A stretch of 12,777 nucleotides of DNA from Actinobacteria bacterium 13_1_40CM_66_12 (GCA_001917895.1 MNEW01000013.1:1-12777), one strand, 5' to 3'; shown: positions 1 through 6,340, counted from the first letter of the stretch. Notes: a model not told the origin generated them from the sequence alone. Numbers and translations are program-made.

Positions 1-165
1 CGCGACCACCCACGCCCCGATCGAACCTGCGCCGAGGGCGACGCCGGCCACCCAGCCCTCCGGCAAGCGGGTGGCGACGATGGCGAGAAGCCCGAAGGCC
101 AGGGCACAGAACAGGCTGGAAGCACCGAGAGTCACCACCGACCGGCGCGACCGGACGTAGATCAC
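1..165 (-). CDS. Unknown membrane protein, N-terminal fragment
   Basis: I do not recognise this gene. The reading frame opens at a GTG at 165 and runs off the left edge of the window, giving 55 residues. A basic start (IYVRSRRS) is followed by a hydrophobic stretch at about residues 10-32, a short loop (TRLPEGW), and a second hydrophobic stretch from about residue 39. This looks like the first transmembrane hairpin of a small integral membrane protein with a cytoplasmic N-terminus. A G-rich stretch (GGTGGGGG) ends about 7 nt before the GTG and could be the ribosome binding site. The frame stays open further upstream with no good start codon, so the start is only probable. It lies 64 nt downstream of the CoA ligase on the same strand and might be cotranscribed with it. 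A PH-domain-type membrane protein is one possibility, but the fragment is too short to tell. Confidence 0.5.
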   Translation of the reverse strand, partial: MIYVRSRRSVVTLGASSLFCALAFGLLAIVATRLPEGWVAGVALGAGSIGAWVVA

Positions 166-200
166 CGGGTTACCCCCACCGAGGGATAGTGTATGTCCGC

Positions 201-221
201 CCGGGCGCGCCTGGCGCTCGG
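201..221 (-). terminator. Imperfect GC-rich hairpin after the CoA ligase
   Basis: On the minus strand, a few bases after the ligase stop, CCGaGCGCC can fold back on GGCGCgcCCGG with small mismatches. No T-tract follows, so this is at best a weak, rho-independent-like stem-loop. It separates the ligase from the next minus-strand gene. Confidence 0.2.
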
Positions 222-229
222 TTCTTGGG

Positions 230-1723
230 TCAGTGGACGGCGCGCTCGTGGCCCGCCCAGTACGGCGCGCGAAGGTCCTTCTTCAGGATCTTGCCGGTTG
301 GATTGCGAGGAATCGTATCGACGAAGTCGACCGAATGCGGTCGCTTGAAGCCGGCCAGCTTGTCCTTCGACCAGTTGATGAGCTCCTCGGCCGTGAGACT
401 GGAGTCAGGTTTGCGGATGACGATGGCTTTGACCGTTTCTCCCCACGTGTCATCGGGGACGCCGATCACGGCCACGTCGGCAACCTTCGGATGCTCGGCC
501 AGGATCGCCTCCACCTCGGCCGGGTAGATGTTTTCTCCGCCCGAGATGACCATGTCCTTGATGCGGTCCTTGATGTAGATGAATCCGTCCGCGTCCAGGG
601 TGCCCGCGTCGCCGGTGTGGAACCAGCCGTCGCGGATGGCGTCGTTGGTTTCGCGCTCCTTTCGCCAGTAGCCGGCCATGGTGCCCGGGCCGCGGTAGAC
701 GATCTCCCCGATCTCGCCGAACTGGACGTCCCTGCCATCAGGCCCGACGACCTTGAGATCGTGCCCGAAGCCTGAGCGCCCGCAGCTCAGGAAGCGTTCG
801 CCGACGTGATCCTCCTGCTGCAGAAACGTGACGGCGCCCGTCGTCTCTGTGAGCCCGTAGACCTGGGTGAAGCGGCAGCCGAAAGTCGCGATCGAGCGCT
901 TGAGCAGCTCGGGAGTGATGGGCGACGCTCCGTAGGCGATGTTCTTGAATGCCGAATAATCGGCGCCCTGGGACTCTGGCAGCGAGGTCAGGAACAACAG
1001 AGCGGCCGGCACAAGGAATGCAGTGTTGATCCGCTGCTCGACGATGATCTTCAGCACGTCCTGGGGGATGAAGTCGCGGACGAGCACCGCGGTGCAACCG
1101 GCGCCGATGGCCCCCAGCGCCCAGCCGCAGCCCCCGATGTGATACAGCGGCATCGCGACAAGCGAGCGGCCGTATTCGTCGAAGCCTTTGATCTCCATCG
1201 GCAGGGCCCCCGAGAGCGCGAAGAGATTGAGGTTGGTGAGCATCGCTCCCTTGGGAATGCCAGTGGTGCCTGAGGTGTAGAGCTGCCACGTGACGTTTTC
1301 CTCGGCGTCGCGATGCGGATCCGCGCCACCCTTGACACGTGGCAGGTCCGCGTATGCGAGGACGCGACCGGAGACCTGGTCGGCGTTTTGCCGGAGGTCG
1401 TCGCCGACCACGAGCGCTTTGGGGTCGGCGTCGCTGACCACCACGGCCACCTCAGGCGCAGTGAGGCGCCAGTTGATCGGACATGCGACCGCCCCAGCCT
1501 TATCCAGCGCGAAGAGGAGCTCGATGAAGTCGTCGGAGTTCTTGTCGAGGATCGCGACACGGTCGCCGGGCTCGATGTCCAGACCCTCGATCAGACCGGC
1601 CGCGAGCTCAGAGCTCGAACGGTTCATCTCATCGAGGGTGCGCTCCTTGCCCTGGTACCAGGTGACCGGGAAATCCGGCCGCCGGCGAGCCCTCCAACGG
1701 AGCATCGCCGACACGGTACGCAC
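230..1723 (-). CDS. AMP-forming acyl-CoA ligase (FadD-like)
   Basis: This is an ANL-superfamily adenylating enzyme of 497 residues, close to the usual size of short FadD-type ligases (about 500). It would activate a carboxylic acid to an acyl-AMP and then to an acyl-CoA thioester in the cytosol. The phosphate-binding loop YTSGTTGIPKG is at residues 149-159, the YGLTE adenine/Mg motif at 289-293, the TGD ribose-binding aspartate at 372 within DGWFHTGD, the hinge around D386-R387, the GGENIYP motif at 395-401, and the C-terminal catalytic lysine K478 in PTGKILK. All core motifs are intact, so the enzyme should be active. The substrate (long-chain fatty acid, aromatic or steroid side chain) cannot be read from the sequence. 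The chosen GTG start has no clear Shine-Dalgarno, but a TAACAT hexamer ends 6 nt upstream, which fits leaderless initiation. An ATG at codon 7 is the alternative start. It is divergent from the small gene at 1822. Confidence 0.93.
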   Translation of the reverse strand: MRTVSAMLRWRARRRPDFPVTWYQGKERTLDEMNRSSSELAAGLIEGLDIEPGDRVAILDKNSDDFIELLFALDKAGAVACPINWRLTAPEVAVVVSDADPKALVVGDDLRQNADQVSGRVLAYADLPRVKGGADPHRDAEENVTWQLYTSGTTGIPKGAMLTNLNLFALSGALPMEIKGFDEYGRSLVAMPLYHIGGCGWALGAIGAGCTAVLVRDFIPQDVLKIIVEQRINTAFLVPAALLFLTSLPESQGADYSAFKNIAYGASPITPELLKRSIATFGCRFTQVYGLTETTGAVTFLQQEDHVGERFLSCGRSGFGHDLKVVGPDGRDVQFGEIGEIVYRGPGTMAGYWRKERETNDAIRDGWFHTGDAGTLDADGFIYIKDRIKDMVISGGENIYPAEVEAILAEHPKVADVAVIGVPDDTWGETVKAIVIRKPDSSLTAEELINWSKDKLAGFKRPHSVDFVDTIPRNPTGKILKKDLRAPYWAGHERAVH

Positions 1724-1729
1724 GACGCG

Positions 1730-1735
1730 ATGTTA
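1730..1735 (-). promoter_or_regulatory. Probable -10 box of the CoA ligase (leaderless)
   Basis: On the minus strand TAACAT fits the TANNNT form of a -10 hexamer and ends 6 nt before the GTG start at 1723. This spacing is typical of leaderless transcripts and would explain the missing ribosome binding site. No convincing -35 was found. Confidence 0.4.
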
Positions 1736-1746
1736 GCTCGTTAACA
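1731..1746. promoter_or_regulatory. Palindrome, candidate repressor operator
   Basis: TGTTAGCTCGTTAACA is an imperfect 16-bp inverted repeat. The outer arms TGTTA/TAACA pair perfectly and there is one further matched C/G pair inside. It overlaps the putative -10 box of the ligase and lies within the 98-bp divergent intergenic region. Size and placement fit a TetR- or GntR-type operator, both common regulators of acyl-CoA ligase genes, but no regulator gene is present in the window. Confidence 0.35.
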
Positions 1747-1753
1747 ACCAGGG

Positions 1754-1782
1754 TTGGCACCGCCCGTCCCCGTCACGAGAAT
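1754..1782 (+). promoter_or_regulatory. Sigma-70-like promoter for the small RHH-like gene
   Basis: TTGGCA at 1754-1759 matches TTGACA at 5 of 6 positions. It is separated by exactly 17 bp from GAGAAT at 1777-1782, which matches TATAAT at 4 of 6. Transcription would start near 1789, leaving a leader of about 33 nt that carries the strong ribosome binding site of the gene at 1822. Confidence 0.45.
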
Positions 1783-1809
1783 CCTGATCCGACCACAACA
1801 AGCAAGCTC

Positions 1810-1816
1810 AGGAGGA
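1810..1816 (+). promoter_or_regulatory. Strong Shine-Dalgarno AGGAGGA
   Basis: AGGAGGA, a near-perfect anti-16S complement, ends 5 nt before the GTG at 1822. It fixes the start of a gene only 55 codons long and is the best ribosome binding site in the window. It is flanked by a direct repeat CTCAG (1807-1811 and 1818-1822). Confidence 0.8.
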
Positions 1817-1821
1817 ACTCA

Positions 1822-1989
1822 GTGAAGGAAAAAACGCCGGTCGTCAAACAGCTCTACAGGCTGAGCATCGAACCTCGCGTCGTCGACCACCTCGCCAAGC
1901 TGGCCGAGCGTCTTCGCGAGCCACGCAGCCGGCTCGCGAGTCGGCTGTTCACGGAGGCAGTCATGGGCGCCAAGTTACCGAAGCGCTAA
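1822..1989 (+). CDS. Small ribbon-helix-helix-like protein
   Basis: This is a 55-residue basic protein starting at GTG. Its layout is that of a CopG/Arc-type ribbon-helix-helix protein. A short strand-like stretch (KQLYRLSIEP, about residues 9-18) is followed by an amphipathic helix (RVVDHLAKLAERL), a turn, and a second helix (RSRLASRLFTEAV). Proteins of this fold dimerise through the strand and bind DNA; many are autoregulating antitoxins or small repressors. A good promoter and an AGGAGGA site precede it, so it is very likely real. The two-domain nuclease-like gene starts 29 nt downstream on the same strand, suggesting a two-gene operon. A role as antitoxin or operon repressor is inferred from this layout only. 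The fold call rests on pattern alone. Confidence 0.72.
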   Translation: MKEKTPVVKQLYRLSIEPRVVDHLAKLAERLREPRSRLASRLFTEAVMGAKLPKR

Positions 1990-2018
1990 GCGCCGGTTTC
2001 GGCGGACAATGCCGCGGG

Positions 2019-2999
2019 TTGGAGACCGACGCGCGTTGGCACCACGGCCGAACGCTGGCCGCCGGGCAGGTCGCGGAGTTCAAGGTATGGGCCGAGCTGG
2101 TGCGGCAGTCGATGGGCGGGCTGCACGTGTTCCTGCCGCTGCGCGATATGGGCATCGATGGAGTCGTGCACCGGCTGGCGGACGGTGCGTACACCCCCGT
2201 GCAGGTGAAGGGCCGGACGGAGCTGACGCCCGCCGGCCAAGTACATGTGACGGTGACGGCCAGCAGCCTGCACGACGACGAGGCGCTGATGGTCTGCGTG
2301 CTTATCGAAGAGGAACGACTGGGCCAGATGGTCCTGGTCGCAACCGAAGCACAGTTTCGCGAGCTCGCAGCGCACGACGTCGTCGACGGACGCGAGTACC
2401 TGACGGCGGCGTTCGAGTTGCATGCGGGCGGGACGTCGAGATGGGCACGGTTCCTGGTCGAGCGAGAGCGGCTGGCCGAGCGGTTTGGTTCCGCAGCTGG
2501 ATTGTTTCCAGTGCGTGCAGCCGCCAATGTGCTTGCTCTCGATCGAGGCCGCGAGGGATTCTTGGGCGAGATGGAGGTTGTTCGGAGGCTGGCCGAGGTG
2601 GAAGCCTTGAACCTGTTTCGGCCATTTCCCGACCTCGAGACGGTGGAGGTGCTTGCGCGCGAGGTGGATACACGAGGCTTTCTCGGCCTGCAGGTCAAGA
2701 CGGCGGGCTGGGACCGCGAGCACCTCGAGGAACGGATCTACATGCGGCGATCCAGCTTTCGCCCGTTCCCTACCACTTATGTATGCGTGCTCGGGTGGGA
2801 TCGGGTGGCCGGCCGATTCGGCTACGAATGCCTGCTCATCCCCAGCGAGGACATGGTCGGGCTCGCGCGAGCCGAAGAAGAATGGCTCGTTCTGGAGCTG
2901 CAGCCCGGGAGCGCTCACCACCGCCGGCTGGATGTGTACAGGATCGAGCTGTCGTCGCTAGGTCAGTCGGTGGAGGCTCTGCTCGCCGCTCAGCGATAG
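2019..2999 (+). CDS. Tandem PD-(D/E)XK-like (DUF4365-like) protein
   Basis: This 326-residue protein is made of two related halves. Half 1 has GQVAE (E20), MGIDG (D47) and VQVK (Q62, K64), the E...D...QxK signature of PD-(D/E)XK nuclease-fold proteins such as the DUF4365 family. Half 2 repeats it as GFLGE (E184), E210 at the aspartate position, and LQVK (Q225, K227). A VCVL strand lies exactly 28 residues after the lysine in each half (residues 92-95 and 255-258). The second half has Glu instead of the first-motif Asp, so its activity may be altered. The role is unknown; DNA binding or cleavage is an inference from the fold. There is no signal peptide or membrane segment. The TTG start lacks a good ribosome binding site. 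The frame is open upstream with no other start, so coupling to the gene ending at 1989 is possible. Its 3' end overlaps the convergent oxidoreductase by 10 bp. Confidence 0.8.
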   Translation: METDARWHHGRTLAAGQVAEFKVWAELVRQSMGGLHVFLPLRDMGIDGVVHRLADGAYTPVQVKGRTELTPAGQVHVTVTASSLHDDEALMVCVLIEEERLGQMVLVATEAQFRELAAHDVVDGREYLTAAFELHAGGTSRWARFLVERERLAERFGSAAGLFPVRAAANVLALDRGREGFLGEMEVVRRLAEVEALNLFRPFPDLETVEVLAREVDTRGFLGLQVKTAGWDREHLEERIYMRRSSFRPFPTTYVCVLGWDRVAGRFGYECLLIPSEDMVGLARAEEEWLVLELQPGSAHHRRLDVYRIELSSLGQSVEALLAAQR

Positions 3000-3817
3000 G
3001 GACGGGTGAGCTTCACCAACTTCTCTAGCGAAGCGAGGCCTTCGTCGCGGCCGTCGGGCGAGACGTAGAAGATGCAGCGATCGACGCCCGCCTGCTGGAA
3101 CTGTTCGATGTCTTCTGGTGTCGTTTTCGGGTAGGCGGTGATCGGGATTTCGCCTCTTCCCGATGCCTTTGCTAGCTCGCGCAGCTCTCCCAAGCGGCCG
3201 AGGACGTCACCGCGATTCGGCATCCAGCCGTCGCCGTACGCAATCACGCGCTTGAGGATGTTGGGCCCGCTGCCGCCCAGGATGATCGGCGGGTGCGGTT
3301 TCTGGATGGGCTTCGGATAGCACCGCATGGGTCCGAAATCGACCATGTCGCCGTGGTACTCGGACACGTCCTGGGTCCAGATCGCCTTCATGGCCTCGGT
3401 GCGCTCGCGCAGCAGCTTCCAGCGTTTGGAGAAGTCGGTGCCGTGGTCTGCCATCTCCTCCCTGTTCCAGCCACCACCGATGCCGAACAGGAAGCGGCCA
3501 TTGGAGATGTGGTCCAGGCTGGCGACCTGCTTGGCCGTCTGGATGGTGTCCCGCTGGATGACGAGGCAGATGCCGGTGCCGATCTTGAGGTCCTTCGAAG
3601 CGAGCGCCCCCGCTGTCAGCGCGACGAACGGGTCGAGCGCGTGCCAGTAATGCTTGGGGAGCTCGGCGCCGCCCGCCCAGGGGCTCAACCTGCTGGTGGG
3701 GATATGGGAGTGCTCGGCGACCCAGAGCGATTCGAATCCCGCCCCCTCGACGAGCGGCGCGAGCTCGGTCATCGAGATCGCGTAGTCGGTCGGAAAGATG
3801 GCGATGCCGAACTTCAT
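2990..3817 (-). CDS. LLM-class F420-dependent oxidoreductase
   Basis: This is a 275-residue luciferase-like monooxygenase-fold protein, resembling the Rv2161c-type (TIGR03619-like) group that uses deazaflavin F420 rather than FMN. Visible family motifs are WVAEH at residues 32-36, KIGTG at about 78-82, the cofactor-loop region FGIGGGWNREEM at about 111-122, PKPIQKPHPPI at about 168-178 followed by GGSGP, and YGDGWMPN at 194-201. These fit a TIM-barrel flavin/F420 oxidoreductase; the substrate is unknown. I chose the ATG at 3817 because homology begins at MKFGIAIFP. A longer frame to 3898 would run through the divergent phosphoesterase start. GGAG sits directly against the ATG, too close for a normal ribosome binding site. 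Only 55 bp separate it from the divergent metallophosphoesterase. Confidence 0.9.
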   Translation of the reverse strand: MKFGIAIFPTDYAISMTELAPLVEGAGFESLWVAEHSHIPTSRLSPWAGGAELPKHYWHALDPFVALTAGALASKDLKIGTGICLVIQRDTIQTAKQVASLDHISNGRFLFGIGGGWNREEMADHGTDFSKRWKLLRERTEAMKAIWTQDVSEYHGDMVDFGPMRCYPKPIQKPHPPIILGGSGPNILKRVIAYGDGWMPNRGDVLGRLGELRELAKASGRGEIPITAYPKTTPEDIEQFQQAGVDRCIFYVSPDGRDEGLASLEKLVKLTRPYR

Positions 3818-3859
3818 CTCCGTAATCGTGACGGGAATCGAGAGTTCGCGTCGGCCGAT

Positions 3860-3865
3860 TAGGCT
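3860..3865 (+). promoter_or_regulatory. Candidate -10 box for the metallophosphoesterase
   Basis: TAGGCT fits TANNNT and ends 7 nt before the ATG at 3873. No ribosome binding site precedes that ATG, so leaderless transcription is plausible. No good -35 was seen. Confidence 0.35.
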
Positions 3866-3872
3866 GTATCGA

Positions 3873-4607
3873 ATGAGCGTCGCGGTGCTCGCGGACATTC
3901 ACGGCAACCTGCCCGCATTGGAGGCAGTGCTCGCCGATGTCGCTCAGGCCGATCCGGACCTCTTGATGATCTGCGGCGATGTGGCATCGGGGCCACTGCC
4001 AGTCGAGTCACTGGATGTTTTGCGCGCGTTGCCCCGCGCTCGGTTCGTCCGCGGCAACGCCGACCGCGGATTGGTGAGCGCATTCGACGGTGCAACGCTT
4101 CCGAGACTGCCGGGCCCCGCATTCGACTGGTGCGCCTCCCAGTTGTCGCGCGAGCACCGGGATTTCCTCGCGTCGTTCTCAGAACCGGTGTCGGTTGACG
4201 TCGACGGCATTGGCCGCGTTCTGTTCTGTCACGGATCACCTCGAAGCGATGAAGAGATGATGACGGCCGAGACGCCTGACGCCCGACTGCGAGAGTTCCT
4301 CGCCGGGGTCGAGGCGGACCTGGTCGTCTGCGGCCACACACATATGCCGTTCGACCGCGTGGTCGATGGGGTGCGCATCATCAACCCGGGGAGCGTGGGC
4401 ATGCCGTACGGCGATTCGGGGGCGTTCTGGGCACTGCTGGGTCCGCAGGTTGAGTTTCGGCGCACGGATTACGACCGCGAGGCGGCGGCGGCCCGGATCC
4501 GGCGCAGCGCCTGGCCGGGTGCGGAGCAGTTCGCCTCTTCGAATGTCGTCTCGGTGCCAAGCGTCGAGAGTGCTATGGCGTTCTTTCGGGCGAACGGCGG
4601 CCCGTAG
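3873..4607 (+). CDS. YfcE/MJ0936-type metallophosphoesterase
   Basis: This 244-residue calcineurin-like phosphoesterase has every metal-binding motif: DIH at residues 8-10, GD at 35-36, GNADR at 61-65, the histidine in CHGSPRSD (H120), and GHTH at 154-157. Together these bind a dinuclear metal centre that hydrolyses phosphomono- or diesters in the cytosol. The short barrel and the NPGSVGMPYG stretch near the end (about residues 171-180) are typical of the small YfcE/MJ0936 group. The physiological substrate is not known from the sequence. The ATG at 3873 directly begins the first beta strand (MSVAVLADIHGN), so the longer in-frame extension to 3798 is unlikely. It is divergent from the F420 oxidoreductase and convergent with the phosphatase-like gene, with a double hairpin between their 3' ends. 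Confidence 0.92.
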   Translation: MSVAVLADIHGNLPALEAVLADVAQADPDLLMICGDVASGPLPVESLDVLRALPRARFVRGNADRGLVSAFDGATLPRLPGPAFDWCASQLSREHRDFLASFSEPVSVDVDGIGRVLFCHGSPRSDEEMMTAETPDARLREFLAGVEADLVVCGHTHMPFDRVVDGVRIINPGSVGMPYGDSGAFWALLGPQVEFRRTDYDREAAAARIRRSAWPGAEQFASSNVVSVPSVESAMAFFRANGGP

Positions 4608-4628
4608 AGTCCAGTACTGAAGTGAATC

Positions 4629-4681
4629 GCCCCACCCGGACGCCGCAAGCGGCGTCCGACCTCCCCACACGGTGGGGAGGC
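4629..4681. repeat. Double-hairpin intergenic repeat, copy 1
   Basis: This 53-bp element opens with GCCCCACCCGGA and contains two perfect inverted repeats. Hairpin A at 4638-4657 is GGACGCCGC-AA-GCGGCGTCC. Hairpin B at 4660-4680 is CCTCCCCAC, 3 nt, then GTGGGGAGG. It sits between two convergent genes, where it could act as a two-way transcription end, although no T-tract follows in either direction. A second copy of identical length is at 11608-11660, with paired changes in the stem. Confidence 0.8.
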
Positions 4682-4693
4682 AACAGCTTCTGC

Positions 4694-5371
4694 TTAGCTG
4701 GTCAATTTTGATTGCAGGCGCGTGATTGCAGATTGAGAGAGGCCGGCGGCTTCGAGGTACGCCTCCACCCCACCCCACTTTCGCTCGAGGTGCTCCAGCG
4801 CGCTGAGCATCCATTCCGGCGGGCAGCGCAGCTCGTCGCGCATCGTATCCAGCCGCTCCGGAGCGGCTTTCGCAAGCCACTCTTCGTAGCGGTCCGCGAG
4901 CTGGATGTCCGTCTCGGCGTAGTCGGCGCCGATGGCCTCCGGATCGACCCCGGCGAGCGACAGCATCAGCGCCGCGACCAGACCGGTGCGGTCCTTGCCG
5001 GCGAAGCAGTGGAACAGCACCGGTTCGTCGGTCGCGGCGATGGCCTCGAAGACTGCGCCGAAGGCCGCCTGGCGCCGCTCGAGCATCAACATGTAGCGCT
5101 CGGGCATCGCCGGCGCTTCGTTGAGGATCGGCGCCGTCGCGTCGTCGATCAGAGGCAGATTCACGTAAACAGGGACCGCGCCGTCGGCCATTGCCGTGGC
5201 TGGGCTGGTGCTCTGGAACTCGGAGAACGGAGGACCAGGAGCGCCTTTTACCTCCGATTCGCTGCGTAGGTCGATCACGGTCGCCACGCCGTAATCGATC
5301 ATCGCCTGCCGCCCGGCGAGCGTCAGGCTGGCCACGTTGTCGGAGCGGATGACGATGCCCGAGCGCGTCAT
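4694..5371 (-). CDS. Tyrosine phosphatase family protein (PtpB-like)
   Basis: The active-site loop HCFAGKDRTG (residues 121-130, nucleophile C122, arginine R128) is that of the bacterial tyrosine/lipid phosphatases of the Y_phosphatase3 (PtpB-like) group. VIDLRSESE at about residues 32-40 is the family's second landmark. From the first ATG the protein has 225 residues. However, the same frame upstream encodes CRNTRDLGGLP, the conserved first motif of the family (about 5372-5415), so this start cuts the domain. No ATG, GTG or TTG lies upstream in frame before a stop inside rpsI. An ATT at 5446, 5 nt after the rpsI stop, would give a 250-residue protein of normal layout. It is the last gene of the minus-strand ribosomal operon and is convergent with the metallophosphoesterase. 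Protein or phosphoinositide substrate cannot be judged. Confidence 0.85.
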   Translation of the reverse strand: MTRSGIVIRSDNVASLTLAGRQAMIDYGVATVIDLRSESEVKGAPGPPFSEFQSTSPATAMADGAVPVYVNLPLIDDATAPILNEAPAMPERYMLMLERRQAAFGAVFEAIAATDEPVLFHCFAGKDRTGLVAALMLSLAGVDPEAIGADYAETDIQLADRYEEWLAKAAPERLDTMRDELRCPPEWMLSALEHLERKWGGVEAYLEAAGLSQSAITRLQSKLTS

Positions 5372-5426
5372 TCCGGATCGCGCCGGCAGACCGCCGAGGT
5401 CGCGCGTGTTGCGGCAGTCGGGCCAG

Positions 5427-5444
5427 TGGAGGCGCCTGCCTCCA
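5427..5444 (-). terminator. Hairpin just after rpsI
   Basis: On the minus strand TGGAGGC-AGGC-GCCTCCA forms a perfect 7-bp stem with a 4-nt loop, starting 7 nt after the rpsI stop. No T-tract follows. It lies in the same bases that encode the conserved N-terminus of the phosphatase frame, so it may reduce read-through from the ribosomal operon or hide the phosphatase start. Confidence 0.35.
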
Positions 5445-5451
5445 ATCCCGG

Positions 5452-5844
5452 CTACCGCTTCGTGTACTGGGGTGCTTTCCGCGCCCTCTTCAGTCCGTAT
5501 TTCTTGCGCTCCTTCATCCTCGCGTCACGCGTGAGAAGGCCCGCCTTCTTCAACACGGGACGGAAATCTGGGTCGTAGTTGATGAGCGCACGTGCGATCC
5601 CGTGGGCGATGGCGCCCGCCTGTCCGCTGTTGCCGCCTCCAACCACCTTCACGCTGATGTCGAACTTGCGCTGGGTGCTGGTGACGCGGAGCGGCGCCAG
5701 CGCCGCCATCTCCAGGACGCGCCGGCCCAGATAGGCCAGCGGGTCTTTCTCGTTGACCGTGATCCGGCCCTCGCCCGGCTGCAGCCGCACCCGCGCGATC
5801 GCGTTCTTGCGGCGGCCGGTGCCTCGGTTGAAAGTGTCAGCCAA
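5452..5844 (-). CDS. rpsI: 30S ribosomal protein S9
   Basis: S9 of the small subunit head; its C-terminal tail reaches the P-site tRNA. The family core is clear: [12 protein letters not shown] near the N-terminus, [19 protein letters not shown] in the middle, and the end RKAPQYTKR, which matches the strongly conserved (P)Q(Y/F)(S/T)KR terminus. I take the TTG at 5844 as start. It gives the typical 130 residues beginning [13 protein letters not shown], and GAGGGG lies about 10 nt upstream. A longer frame from 5877 would add 11 residues absent from the family. The start overlaps the end of rplM by 8 nt, so translation is probably coupled. Confidence 0.95.
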   Translation of the reverse strand: MADTFNRGTGRRKNAIARVRLQPGEGRITVNEKDPLAYLGRRVLEMAALAPLRVTSTQRKFDISVKVVGGGNSGQAGAIAHGIARALINYDPDFRPVLKKAGLLTRDARMKERKKYGLKRARKAPQYTKR

Positions 5845-6301
5845 TCTTGATGTCCCCTCTGGAATCGAACGTGACAACCTTGGGCTTCTGCGCGACGTGC
5901 CCGTGGTCGGGACCGGCGTAGACGCGGAGTCGCTTCAACATGTCGGCGCCGAGCGTGTTCCGCTGCAGCATCCCGCGAACCGCGTTGGTGATCGGGAACG
6001 TCGGGTCGATCTCCTGCGACTTCTGGAGCGTGCGCTTGCGCAGCCCGCCCGGGTAACCGGTGTACCGCGTGTACTCCTTGCCCAGGAGCTTGGCGCCGCT
6101 CACCTTGACCTTGGCGGCGTTGATCACGACCACGTGGTCTCCGGTGTTCAGGTGCGGGGTGAACGTGGGCTTGTGCTTGCCGCGCAGGATCTTGGCCACG
6201 CTGCTCGCCAGGCGACCTAAAACCTGATCCGTGGCATCGACCACAAACCAATCACTCTTCAAGTCCGCGGCTTTCGCCGTCCACGTCTTCTGTTTACTCA
6301 T
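5837..6301 (-). CDS. rplM: 50S ribosomal protein L13
   Basis: L13 is an early-assembling large-subunit protein, almost always paired with S9 as here. Visible signature parts are [16 protein letters not shown] at about residues 18-33, the [13 protein letters not shown] segment at about 50-62, YTGYPGGLR at about 79-87, and the C-terminal [15 protein letters not shown]. With 154 residues it is slightly longer than the Escherichia coli protein (142), mostly at the ends. A GAAAGGGAAG stretch directly before the ATG supplies the ribosome binding site. It lies 39 nt after truA. Confidence 0.96.
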   Translation of the reverse strand: MSKQKTWTAKAADLKSDWFVVDATDQVLGRLASSVAKILRGKHKPTFTPHLNTGDHVVVINAAKVKVSGAKLLGKEYTRYTGYPGGLRKRTLQKSQEIDPTFPITNAVRGMLQRNTLGADMLKRLRVYAGPDHGHVAQKPKVVTFDSRGDIKIG

Positions 6302-6340
6302 CTTCCCTTTCTATGCGCCCTGCGCGCGCCCGGCGGTTGC

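Noticed and set aside
230..1744. Long plus-strand frames opposite the CoA ligase (for example 233-775, 1313-1744)
   Set aside because: They lie antisense to a gene with all catalytic motifs intact, show no recognisable motif, and are expected in GC-rich DNA.
1961..2921. Long minus-strand frames opposite the nuclease-like gene, and the plus frame 2009-3028
   Set aside because: The compositions are rich in Arg, Ser and Pro as in shadow frames. The frame at 2019 has the duplicated domain pattern, so it is the real one even though 2009 has an ATG.
3798..3872. N-terminal extension of the metallophosphoesterase to 3798
   Set aside because: It would run into the oxidoreductase gene. The first beta strand of the fold starts at the methionine at 3873.
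3818..3898. N-terminal extension of the F420 oxidoreductase to 3898
   Set aside because: It would overlap the divergent phosphoesterase start, and homology begins at the methionine at 3817.
4629..4681. CRISPR array or tRNA
   Set aside because: The palindromes are single, not a spaced array, and nothing folds as a cloverleaf.
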